Below are positions 1 to 5,562 of a stretch of 5,826 nucleotides of DNA, piece after piece; position 1 is the first letter of the stretch; every line of letters begins with the position of its first letter. The stretch is from positions 1 to 5,826 of the forward strand of contig JAOABT010000063.1 of the NCBI GenBank assembly GCA_026418215.1, in the 5' to 3' direction. Origin of the DNA: Clostridia bacterium. GTDB lineage: Bacteria > Bacillota > Clostridia > DSM-8532. Under the pieces are notes generated by a model. That model did not search any database and was not told the DNA's origin. It saw only the letters and a list, made by a program, of their open reading frames with translations. The translations under genes and the position numbers were made by a program.

Positions 1-19
1 AGATGTGTATAAGAGACAG
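1..19 (+). other. Tn5/Nextera transposase mosaic-end adapter (left edge)
   Basis: These 19 bases, AGATGTGTATAAGAGACAG, are exactly the hyperactive Tn5 mosaic end used in tagmentation libraries. The purL reading frame runs through them without a stop, so any translation past base 21 toward base 1 is artificial. This is untrimmed adapter, not a biological transposon end: the matching inverted copy sits at the very last bases of the window and no transposase gene lies between them. Confidence 0.97.
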
Positions 20-20
20 A

Positions 21-1088
21 CACATAGGAACGGCCGGACAGCGGGTCGCGGATAGCCCCGCCTAAGCAGGTAGCAGCACCGCCGAAGGGCTCAATTTCAG
101 TGGGATGGTTGTGGGTTTCGTTCTTAAACATGACAAGCCATTCTTCGGTACGCCCGTCAACAACCGCATTGACCGTAATGCTGCAGGCATTGATCTCTTC
201 AGATTCGTCAAGGTTGTCCAGATCACCTGTCTTTTTCAAATACTTCATGGCCAGGGTGGCAATGTCCATTAAGGAGATATCCTTTTCCCTTTGCGCATAG
301 ACGATCTTCCTTGTATCTAAATAATCCTGGTAAACGCTTTTGATTTTTTGGGCGGTGGCATTATCAGAGAAGCGGGCTTCATCAATCTGGGTAAGAAAGG
401 TGGTATGACGGCAGTGGTCAGACCAGTAGGTATCAATCATGCGGAGCTCGGTAAGCGTAGGATCTCTTTTTTCAATATCACGGAAATAGGTCTGGCAGAA
501 GGCTAAGTCCTCAAGGGACATGGCGAAGCCCATTTCATTCATAAGATCATTCAGGGCCTCTATAGGCAATTCAGTAAACTTATCTATTTTCTTTACATCA
601 TCCGGAACCGGGTAGCTGCTTTCAAGTGTGGCCGGTTTTTCAAGAGCCGCCTCACGTGTTTCCACAGGATTAATGACATAACGCTTAATGCGCTCCACAT
701 CCGATTCGCTTAATTCACCTGAAAGGATTATGATCCTTGCAACCCGGACATCAGGCCGCTCTCCGTGTGTGATGATTTGGATGCACTGTGCGGCGGAATC
801 GGCTCTTTGATCATATTGGCCCGGCAGGAATTCCACAGCGATGAGCTTTTCATTTTCCTGAACAAAAATATTTTCATCGAAGACATCGTCTACAGGAGGT
901 TCAGAGAAAACCATGGTTTTTGCTTTCTCATAGTCTTCATCGGTAATGCCTTCCACGTCATAGCGCTGCAGAAGCCTTACCTTCTTGATTCCTTCGATCA
1001 GAAGATTTTCCTTGATTTCAGAGAACAGCTTTGAAGCCTCGACGTCAAACCCCGGCTTCTTTTCCACGTAAACTCTTTTTACAGCCAT
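21..1088 (-). CDS. purL: Phosphoribosylformylglycinamidine synthase (PurL, long single-chain form), N-terminal part
   Basis: PurL (FGAM synthase) converts FGAR, glutamine and ATP to FGAM in the fourth step of cytoplasmic purine synthesis. The visible 356 codons are the N-terminal part of a protein usually about 1,200-1,300 residues long. Residues 1-150 form the PurS-like N-terminal region, followed by the helical linker and the start of the first AIRS-type ATP/FGAR-binding domain. Diagnostic motifs are DHCRHTTF (224-231), [17 protein letters not shown] (321-337) and [16 protein letters not shown] (338-353). The start is the ATG at 1088, with GAGGT at 1098-1102, nine bases upstream. The gene is cut by the adapter; the glutaminase and second synthase domains lie off the window. 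It diverges from the ATPase gene at 1405. The family call is very secure because these motifs are nearly invariant; assignment to the clostridial long-form clade is from general resemblance. Confidence 0.95.
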
Positions 1089-1097
1089 TTAAAGCTT

Positions 1098-1102
1098 ACC
1101 TC
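1098..1102 (-). promoter_or_regulatory. Ribosome binding site of purL
   Basis: GAGGT on the minus strand lies nine bases before the ATG at 1088. It fixes the purL start, and no competing in-frame start with a comparable site is visible nearby. Confidence 0.75.
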
Positions 1103-1142
1103 GCTCATATAATTTGTAGAAAAAAGTAGTTCCGACCCCATC

Positions 1143-1148
1143 ATTATA
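1143..1148 (-). promoter_or_regulatory. Candidate -10 element of the purL promoter
   Basis: A perfect TATAAT on the minus strand lies 54 bases upstream of the purL ATG. At a 17-base spacing the -35 position falls in a T-run with little resemblance to TTGACA, and there is no extended TG. If it is real, the promoter is weak or activator-dependent. I saw no purine-riboswitch core and no convincing PurBox in the leader. Confidence 0.35.
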
Positions 1149-1168
1149 AAGGATTGAGCACCTAAAAA

Positions 1169-1203
1169 AAAGGCTTAAACCTTCCAATTGATAAAGGCTT
1201 AAA
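1169..1203. repeat. Direct repeat of 11 bp, two copies 24 bp apart
   Basis: AAAGGCTTAAA occurs at 1169-1179 and again at 1193-1203. On the minus strand it reads TTTAAGCCTTT and sits just upstream of the candidate purL -10, across and behind the -35 position. Two identical copies slightly more than two helical turns apart, at a promoter, could be a regulator site. The sequence is AT-rich and matches no operator I recognise. Confidence 0.4.
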
Positions 1204-1229
1204 GCAACGCGGGCTTGTGCGTTTTGCTC

Positions 1230-1248
1230 GAGCTGTTCTCAATAGCTC
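1230..1248 (+). other. Short stable hairpin
   Basis: GAGCTGTT at 1230-1237 pairs with AATAGCTC at 1241-1248 (eight pairs, one of them G-U) around a three-base CTC loop. It is followed by only three T residues, so it is not a convincing terminator. It may be part of the leader structure of the ATPase mRNA if transcription starts this far upstream. Confidence 0.35.
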
Positions 1249-1274
1249 TTTCGGTTGAATGTATATGTTTCCTT

Positions 1275-1295
1275 GGCTTTCATGGAGGCCTTTTT
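1275..1295 (+). terminator. Weak intrinsic terminator or attenuator-like hairpin
   Basis: GGCTTT (1275-1280) and GAGGCC (1285-1290) form a six-pair stem with two G-U pairs and a CATG loop, directly followed by five T residues, with a second T-run at 1306-1310. No plus-strand gene lies to its left. If real, it would act in the leader of the ATPase gene or block stray transcription from the divergent side. The short, wobble-containing stem keeps confidence low. Confidence 0.3.
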
Positions 1296-1333
1296 CTCAT
1301 CCCCTTTTTAGGTGATACAACGGTATGGTGAGA

Positions 1334-1350
1334 TTTGATCAAGCATCAAA
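1334..1350. repeat. Perfect inverted repeat upstream of the ATPase gene
   Basis: TTTGAT (1334-1339) and ATCAAA (1345-1350) are perfect inverted arms around a five-base spacer. They lie 55-71 bases before the ATG at 1405 and roughly where a -35 would sit if TATGAT at 1366-1371 is the -10. The shape is that of a dimeric repressor or activator site, but short AT-rich arms arise by chance fairly often. Confidence 0.4.
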
Positions 1351-1393
1351 CGTAAATATCGTGAATATGATATAAGGCGTGTATTTTGGTTAC

Positions 1394-1398
1394 GAGGT
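1394..1398 (+). promoter_or_regulatory. Ribosome binding site of the ATPase gene
   Basis: GAGGT is six bases upstream of the ATG at 1405 and supports that start. Confidence 0.7.
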
Positions 1399-1404
1399 AA
1401 AGGT

Positions 1405-2505
1405 ATGTCCGAGGGTTTCATTAGACACATGTTTCCGGGCGGAAACACTCCCGGTGGTTTTTTTAGCTATTACCGCTATGTTATTGAGAATACAGAAGCC
1501 AGGCGGATCTTTGTCCTAAAAGGCGGCCCAGGCACGGGCAAAAGTACTTTTATGAGAAAAATCGGGCTGGAGCTGGCCAAGAAAGGCTATAACATAGAAT
1601 TCATGCATTGCTCCAGCGATAACAACAGCCTCGACGGTGTTGTGGTTCCCGCTCTGAAAGTTGCCATTATTGACGGTACCGCTCCACATGTGGTCGACCC
1701 GGTCTACCCCGGTGCTATCGACGAAATCATCAACCTGGGCCAATTCTGGAACGAGGAGGGCTTCACCGAGTCCCGCGAGGCTATCCTCTCGATCAGTAAA
1801 AAAATTAAAGGCTGCTTTACAACAGCCTACAGGTACTTAAGCGCCGCCGCTTCCTTGAAGGAAGACACCGAGTCTATTTATGAGGAAGCCTTGAATAAAT
1901 TGAAAGAAAACACCTTTATCCACCAGCTTACCACATCCGTTCTGGGTGGCAACGACCAAGGTGCTAGTGGACCGGGAAAAGAAAGGCGTCTGTTTGCCAG
2001 CGCCATCACTCCGCGAGGCTTTTCTGACTTTCTTGACAGTATCTGCAACACAGAAAAGATCATTCGCCTGTGTGCGCCTGCCGGCGGGTCAACCAGGAAG
2101 ATTTTGGAGCATATCCGGGACGAAGCTGTTTTCAGAGGAATGGCCATAGAGTCCTATTTTTGTCCCATGTGTCCGACCAGGCTTGAACATCTGGTCATAG
2201 CGGAAAGAGGTCTGTCCATCATTACCGCCAACGAATACCATGATATCAGCGATATCAATAACGAAAATTGTACAACCTACCATATTAATGAATTCTATAG
2301 CAAGGAAATCTTAGAGAGCTACGCCAAGCAATTGGGCTTTAACCGGCTTTACACTGATGCTCTGCTGCAGCGTGCCGTAGAATGTATCTCTGAGGCCAAG
2401 GCGGCCCATGATGATCTAGAAAAGCACTATATTAAGAATATGGACTTTGAAAGAATTACACTTTACAGAGACGGTCTCATTGAAAAGATCCTGTCCTACG
2501 CGTAG
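1405..2505 (+). CDS. PRK06851-like P-loop ATPase with duplicated halves
   Basis: A 366-residue soluble protein resembling the uncharacterised PRK06851 family of Bacillota ATPases; the cellular role is unknown. The Walker A motif GGPGTGKST is at residues 40-48, followed by a segment with HCSSDNNSLDGVVVPAL (68-84). Residues from about 194 to 280 repeat the same layout: RRLFASAITPRGF matches the region before the first P-loop, and YFCPMCPTRLEHLVI matches the HCSSD segment. At the second P-loop position (223-230) the sequence is CAPAGGST, without GKS/T, so the second half probably does not bind ATP the normal way. The start is ATG with GAGGT at 1394-1398, six bases upstream. The length is as I recall for the family. 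It has no operon partner: it diverges from purL, and its last ten bases overlap the kinase gene on the other strand. Confidence is high for a real P-loop gene, moderate for the family name, none for function. Confidence 0.85.
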   Translation: MSEGFIRHMFPGGNTPGGFFSYYRYVIENTEARRIFVLKGGPGTGKSTFMRKIGLELAKKGYNIEFMHCSSDNNSLDGVVVPALKVAIIDGTAPHVVDPVYPGAIDEIINLGQFWNEEGFTESREAILSISKKIKGCFTTAYRYLSAAASLKEDTESIYEEALNKLKENTFIHQLTTSVLGGNDQGASGPGKERRLFASAITPRGFSDFLDSICNTEKIIRLCAPAGGSTRKILEHIRDEAVFRGMAIESYFCPMCPTRLEHLVIAERGLSIITANEYHDISDINNENCTTYHINEFYSKEILESYAKQLGFNRLYTDALLQRAVECISEAKAAHDDLEKHYIKNMDFERITLYRDGLIEKILSYA

Positions 2506-2506
2506 G
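2495..2506. repeat. 12-bp perfect palindrome holding both convergent stop codons
   Basis: CCTACGCGTAGG reads the same on both strands. On the plus strand it gives Tyr-Ala-stop for the ATPase; on the minus strand it gives Tyr-Ala-stop for the kinase. The genes therefore overlap by ten bases, and both proteins end in -YA. No T-tailed terminator is visible between or just beyond the two stops. Confidence 0.9.
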
Positions 2507-3818
2507 CAGGAGCGCACATGACGATCTCCAGCTTGAACTGGCCTTGGTCACACTTGACAACCATATTACCGTCATATTTTTTGACGGTGCGCTCAATACT
2601 GTGCATACCGAGGCCATGAAGCTCGAGAGAGGGCTTGGATGAGCGGAAGTACTTGCCTTCCCGCTGAGGAAGCTGATCGATAGTATTGGAAACCACGATA
2701 ACAAGGTAAGAATCACGATATGACATAGATAGGGCAATTTCTTTTCTGAGCGCGGTATTTCTAATTCGCCTGCAGGCCTCAATGGCATTATCCAGGGAGT
2801 TTCCCAATATCGCACAAATATCGGTAGGCGCAATACGAAGATTAGAAGGAAGACTCAGCTCATTCCTGATCTCAATGCCTACCTTATTAGCAATCATAAA
2901 TTTATCATTAAGAAGGGCATCGATAACCGGATTACCGGTATCGATGACCTTTTCCGTGTCTGAGACATTGACCAGATTTTCGATGTAACGGCCCAGCTCC
3001 TGGTTATTATTATATTTATAGAGGTTATAGATACAATTCAAATGGTTCTTGAAATCATGGAGGGCCTCTGACAAAATGGCTCTGTTCTCAGCCAGCTTGT
3101 TATAGTGGTTAAGCTGCATCTCAAGCTGTTTTTCTATCAGCTTGTATTTATATTCCTTGTCCATCTGGCGAAGCAATCCCTCAAAAATAGCAAAGACAAG
3201 GGCATTGACGTACATGAGGCCCACGTAGGCTACCAATATCCATGTAAGGTCCTGAATATTATACCTGAGAACAATATCCAAAATCAGAATTGCAACGAGT
3301 ATACAAATGATCGGTATAACAAGCAGAAAAGCAAAATAAACCTTTCCAATCTCTTGAATACGTGATTTTCTGAAGTTACAAATCAGCTTGATGACGGCGA
3401 AAGATAGAATATTCTTTAACGAGGTACCTATTAACTTTAAAAGAGGATCAGTCTGAATTTTAATGGTTTCAATATTCAAGCTAAGTACAAGGATACACAT
3501 AGACATAAGTTCAATAACGACCAGGATCGCAAGTAATAAAAAACAGGAAAACAGCCTCATCGATACTCTTCCTGAATAAAGCAGGAGAACTATGGCAGAC
3601 GATATGACAATGAAGTTGATTAATAAGGCATTTGGCACATCATAGAAGTATATGCTGACCGAATACTGCATGATGAAGGCTGCAAGAAATATGAGAATCT
3701 TTTTAGTCCTTACAGCCTCTTTAGCCTGATGGAAACCACTCATAAAGGTGAAGATCAAAAGCACCTCAAAGAGTGATGTTCCTGCCTCAACTAATAACCA
3801 ACTCAAACTATGCGTCAT
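2496..3818 (-). CDS. agrC: AgrC-like peptide-sensing histidine kinase (GHKL type)
   Basis: A 440-residue membrane kinase expected to sense the cyclic peptide made by AgrB/AgrD and to phosphorylate the adjacent LytTR regulator. About seven hydrophobic segments (near 11-29, 40-59, 63-82, 88-113, 128-147, 159-184, 191-214) form the sensor, followed by a charged, probably coiled linker. The dimerisation motif LHDFKNHL carries the likely phospho-acceptor His254. The ATPase domain shows the N-box ILGNSLDNAIEAC (Asn345), VVSNTID (375-381) and the glycine box GLGMHSI (402-408), as in AgrC-type kinases with HATPase_c_5 domains. I chose the ATG at 3818 because it overlaps the regulator's TGA as ATGA and has GAGGTG at 3825-3830. 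An upstream in-frame GTG at 3827 lies inside that Shine-Dalgarno. It is translationally coupled to the regulator gene. The AgrC name rests on its neighbours; signal specificity is inferred. Confidence 0.9.
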   Translation of the reverse strand: MTHSLSWLLVEAGTSLFEVLLIFTFMSGFHQAKEAVRTKKILIFLAAFIMQYSVSIYFYDVPNALLINFIVISSAIVLLLYSGRVSMRLFSCFLLLAILVVIELMSMCILVLSLNIETIKIQTDPLLKLIGTSLKNILSFAVIKLICNFRKSRIQEIGKVYFAFLLVIPIICILVAILILDIVLRYNIQDLTWILVAYVGLMYVNALVFAIFEGLLRQMDKEYKYKLIEKQLEMQLNHYNKLAENRAILSEALHDFKNHLNCIYNLYKYNNNQELGRYIENLVNVSDTEKVIDTGNPVIDALLNDKFMIANKVGIEIRNELSLPSNLRIAPTDICAILGNSLDNAIEACRRIRNTALRKEIALSMSYRDSYLVIVVSNTIDQLPQREGKYFRSSKPSLELHGLGMHSIERTVKKYDGNMVVKCDQGQFKLEIVMCAPAYA

Positions 3819-4543
3819 ATCGAGCACCTCGCAAGATAACTGGTAAAGCTGTCAAAAACCAATTTAAAGCGATGTTCACTTAAGGGAAGAACAACGCCGT
3901 TTTTCAGTACAACATTGTTTTTGTTGATTCTTTGGATGTAAAGCATATTGACCAAATAGCTTTTGTGAATTCTTATGAAATCGTATTTTTTAAGCTTTTC
4001 TTCTTCAGCTGTTATGCTGGCATAATAAGTAAATTGATTCGTTGACGTATAGATGATAATTCTGCGAAGAAGGCTCTCCAGATACATGATCTTATTTATT
4101 TCGATGTTTTCTAGCCCATTTTCCCTCGTAAAGAATGAATACTTTCGGTTTCTGTCATTCTTAATCTCACCTAAGGCTTTCAAAAAAACGTGCTTGAATT
4201 TTTCTTCCGTGACAGGTTTAATGAGGTACCAAAAGGGTTTGAACTCAAAGCTTCCAAATACATAATCGACCAACGAGGTAATAAAAATGATTATTGTTTT
4301 ATCGTCGTAGCCGCGGATAAACCGTGCTGCTTCAAATCCGTTCATTCCTGTCATCTTAATGTCCAGAAAAATGAGATCAAACTTCTTTCCTTGGGAACAT
4401 GCCTCTACAAGCTGTTCGCCAGAAGAAAATGTCTCCATATCTATCTCGGAGATTTCATCCTCATAGTCAGCTATACAGTTTCTGATAAACTTTAATACAA
4501 GGTCTGTGTAGACCTTTTCATCATCACAGACAGCTATGTGCAT
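3815..4543 (-). CDS. agrA: AgrA-like LytTR response regulator
   Basis: A 242-residue cytoplasmic transcription regulator. The receiver domain (1-125) has the acidic pair Asp7/Asp8, the phospho-acceptor Asp61 in FLDIKM, Thr89 and Lys109 in LIKP. The C-terminal LytTR DNA-binding domain (about 135-238) shows IMYLES (152-157), FIRIHKSYLVN (189-199) and LPLSEHRFK (219-227). The length is typical of AgrA/VirR proteins. The reading frame stays open upstream to a TTG at 4654, but that TTG is the -35 of the promoter and the receiver fold begins MHIAVCDDE, so the ATG at 4543 is the start; G6 at 4548-4553 is a closely spaced Shine-Dalgarno. It precedes the kinase gene with a 4-base ATGA overlap, the reverse of the staphylococcal C-then-A order. 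It probably binds the tandem boxes before agrB. The role is inferred from domain type and context. Confidence 0.92.
   Translation of the reverse strand: MHIAVCDDEKVYTDLVLKFIRNCIADYEDEISEIDMETFSSGEQLVEACSQGKKFDLIFLDIKMTGMNGFEAARFIRGYDDKTIIIFITSLVDYVFGSFEFKPFWYLIKPVTEEKFKHVFLKALGEIKNDRNRKYSFFTRENGLENIEINKIMYLESLLRRIIIYTSTNQFTYYASITAEEEKLKKYDFIRIHKSYLVNMLYIQRINKNNVVLKNGVVLPLSEHRFKLVFDSFTSYLARCSI
3825..3830 (-). promoter_or_regulatory. Ribosome binding site that fixes the kinase start
   Basis: GAGGTG on the minus strand sits six bases before the ATG at 3818 and inside the 3' end of the response regulator gene. The alternative in-frame GTG start is the last three bases of this site itself, which argues against it. 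Confidence 0.75.
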
Positions 4544-4547
4544 CTTT

Positions 4548-4553
4548 CCCCCC
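4548..4553 (-). promoter_or_regulatory. G-rich, close-spaced ribosome binding site of the regulator gene
   Basis: Six consecutive G residues on the minus strand lie only four bases from the ATG at 4543. The match to GGAGG is imperfect and the spacing is short, so translation may be less efficient than for agrB, agrD or the kinase. It still supports this start over the distant upstream TTG. Confidence 0.5.
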
Positions 4554-4624
4554 GAATGGATCTCAGCAGAATACGTTCCAAGTTTTTTTTCATTTAAAAA
4601 AGAACAACCTGCATGAGCAAGATT

Positions 4625-4654
4625 ATCATACCAGATTTGGGAATAGCCTTTCAA
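4625..4654 (-). promoter_or_regulatory. Promoter of the regulator-kinase operon
   Basis: On the minus strand a -35 TTGAAA (4649-4654) and a -10 TATGAT (4625-4630) are 18 bases apart, and TGG before the -10 makes an extended element. Both hexamers are close to the housekeeping consensus, so expression is probably constitutive or moderate. The start of transcription would be near 4618, giving a leader of about 75 bases. No CAGTT-type LytTR box is seen upstream of it. Confidence 0.75.
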
Positions 4655-4675
4655 TGTTTTGCCTCTCTTTCTTTA

Positions 4676-4715
4676 ATAAAAATATCCCAACCTAATCATT
4701 CATTAAGCTGGGATA
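4676..4715 (-). terminator. Intrinsic terminator after agrD
   Basis: On the minus strand a stem of 14 pairs (arms 4702-4715 and 4683-4696, two G-U pairs) closes a five-base loop and is followed by TTTTTATT (4675-4682). It begins 55 bases past the agrD stop and ends about 20 bases before the regulator promoter, so it separates the peptide genes from the sensor genes. The 55 bases between agrD and the stem contain no other gene. Confidence 0.88.
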
Positions 4716-4770
4716 AAGTTGGGTATAAGGAATGGTAAACCCATTAAGGTTGAGGTTATAAGGGGATTTT

Positions 4771-4917
4771 TCATTTTTTAAGCATTCTTACCTGCTGTGG
4801 CATTTTGGGTTGGTTCATAAATACGATGCAACTGGTGAAATTACTTAAGTACGCGGCTGAAAAAGCAACGGCTGCCACAATTTTTGCTAAGAACATTCCG
4901 AATCCTTTGAAAATCAT
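4771..4917 (-). CDS. agrD: AgrD-like cyclic lactone autoinducer precursor
   Basis: A 48-residue precursor of an exported cyclic quorum-sensing peptide. Residues 1-27 form a hydrophobic, amphipathic leader (MIFKGFGMFLAKIVAAVAF...), which in the family anchors AgrD to the membrane. The core is TSCIVFM (28-34), followed by the recognition tail NQPKMPQQVRMLKK (35-48). Pro40 sits six residues after the core, as in staphylococcal AgrD, and QPxxP is typical of clostridial members. The predicted ring is Cys30 to Met34, with a thiolactone between the Cys side chain and the Met carboxyl. The start is ATG with AGAGGTG at 4926-4932. It begins three bases after the agrB stop and is probably coupled to it. 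The mature peptide's N-terminal tail length cannot be read from sequence. Family assignment is strong from motif plus context. Confidence 0.92.
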   Translation of the reverse strand: MIFKGFGMFLAKIVAAVAFSAAYLSNFTSCIVFMNQPKMPQQVRMLKK

Positions 4918-4920
4918 AGC

Positions 4921-5508
4921 TTATTCACCTCTTTCATCTATTATTTTGGCTAGCGCCAATATAGAAACAACACTCATCATGGCCGTGGTTATAAGAAATG
5001 CCACAGGTACGAAGCTTGGAATCCAAAGAGTAAAAACCATTATGAGAAGCCACTCTGATGCTGCAATCAATCGGCTCATTCTCTTAAAGCTCTTGTACTC
5101 GTCACCAGCGAAGGGCCTGTTAGCATGCTCAATAGGAGCCATAGCAAAGATAGCAATCAGAGAACCGGTCCCCAGTACAAGTGATAGGGGCCCTTTTAGA
5201 TCAACTGGAATAATCAACGCACATACCATGAAAGAACAGAAAACTGTAAGAAATGTTAAAATGCAGCCTAGATGAGTTTTTGCGTGGTACCCTCCGGAGT
5301 AAACTCGCAATATTGCAAAAGAGATTAAGTAGATGAGTGTTTCTTTCAAGAGGCCTGTCAGCATTCCGATGATCACAACTATGACAGTATTTACCAAAGT
5401 AGATATCAGAGCTTCCATTCCATATTGATAGATTTCCTTATCTTCCTCTTTCACAATTTGCATGTCGAGAAGATTTTGTGTAAGCTTGTGAGCAAATTGC
5501 TGTAGCAT
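4921..5508 (-). CDS. agrB: AgrB-like autoinducer-processing membrane peptidase
   Basis: A 195-residue integral membrane cysteine endopeptidase expected to remove the AgrD C-terminal tail and form the thiolactone. The catalytic signature is RVYSGGYHAKTHLGC, with His75 and Cys82; the seven-residue His-Cys spacing equals that of staphylococcal AgrB (His77/Cys84). Hydrophobic segments lie near 33-53, 55-71, 83-101, 106-124, 146-166 and 167-189, and a basic loop, RPFAGDEYKSFKRMSR, near 131-146. The frame opens at a TTG at 5535, but that triplet overlaps the -10 TATAAT; the ATG at 5508 with GGGGTGAGG just upstream is the sensible start. The length is normal for the family. agrD follows three bases after its stop. 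It is likely activated by the LytTR regulator through the boxes at 5563-5603. Confidence 0.94.
   Translation of the reverse strand: MLQQFAHKLTQNLLDMQIVKEEDKEIYQYGMEALISTLVNTVIVVIIGMLTGLLKETLIYLISFAILRVYSGGYHAKTHLGCILTFLTVFCSFMVCALIIPVDLKGPLSLVLGTGSLIAIFAMAPIEHANRPFAGDEYKSFKRMSRLIAASEWLLIMVFTLWIPSFVPVAFLITTAMMSVVSILALAKIIDERGE
4926..4932 (-). promoter_or_regulatory. Ribosome binding site of agrD
   Basis: AGAGGTG on the minus strand lies inside the last codons of agrB, eight bases before the agrD ATG. It is the strongest translational support for the small agrD gene. Confidence 0.8.
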
Positions 5509-5511
5509 TTT

Positions 5512-5522
5512 CCTCACCCCTT
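5512..5522 (-). promoter_or_regulatory. Ribosome binding site that fixes the agrB start
   Basis: AAGGGGTGAGG on the minus strand ends three bases before the ATG at 5508, with its GGGG core eight bases away. It excludes the upstream TTG, whose position lies in the promoter. Confidence 0.75.
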
Positions 5523-5534
5523 TGCTATGTTCCA

Positions 5535-5543
5535 ATTATAACA
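5535..5543 (-). promoter_or_regulatory. Extended -10 promoter of agrBD
   Basis: On the minus strand TGTTATAAT gives a perfect TATAAT (5535-5540) with an extended TG (5542-5543). The -35 position (about 5558-5563) reads ATTTTT, a poor match, which fits an activator-dependent promoter. The predicted leader is only about 20 bases before the agrB ATG. Confidence 0.75.
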
Positions 5544-5562
5544 GCAAAAAAAAGCTCAAAAA

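Larger units (their letters stand above)
1089..1404. other. Divergent intergenic region between purL and the ATPase gene
   Basis: This 316-base stretch holds no supported protein gene. It contains the purL Shine-Dalgarno and candidate -10, the AAAGGCTTAAA direct repeat, a hairpin at 1230-1248, a terminator-like hairpin at 1275-1295, an inverted repeat at 1334-1350, and the Shine-Dalgarno of the ATPase gene at 1394-1398. A TATGAT at 1366-1371 is a possible -10 for the ATPase gene, but no -35 sits at the right distance. I see no tRNA, no CRISPR repeat and no recognised riboswitch core here. Confidence 0.7.

Noticed and set aside
765..1034. 89-codon plus-strand reading frame
   Set aside because: It lies antisense to purL, whose invariant motifs establish the coding strand.
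1089..1200. Purine riboswitch in the purL leader
   Set aside because: I could not find the conserved three-way-junction core sequences on the minus strand, and the leader from the candidate -10 is only about 50 bases.
1223..1251. Intrinsic terminator for a plus-strand gene to the left
   Set aside because: The hairpin at 1230-1248 has only three T residues after it and there is no plus-strand gene upstream.
2477..2833. 118-codon minus-strand reading frame
   Set aside because: It is an off-frame shadow of the kinase C-terminal domain, whose own frame carries the N-box and glycine box.
4805..5275. 156-codon plus-strand reading frame
   Set aside because: It is antisense to agrB and the 5' part of agrD, which have motifs, Shine-Dalgarno sites and a promoter; the plus frame shows no recognisable domain.
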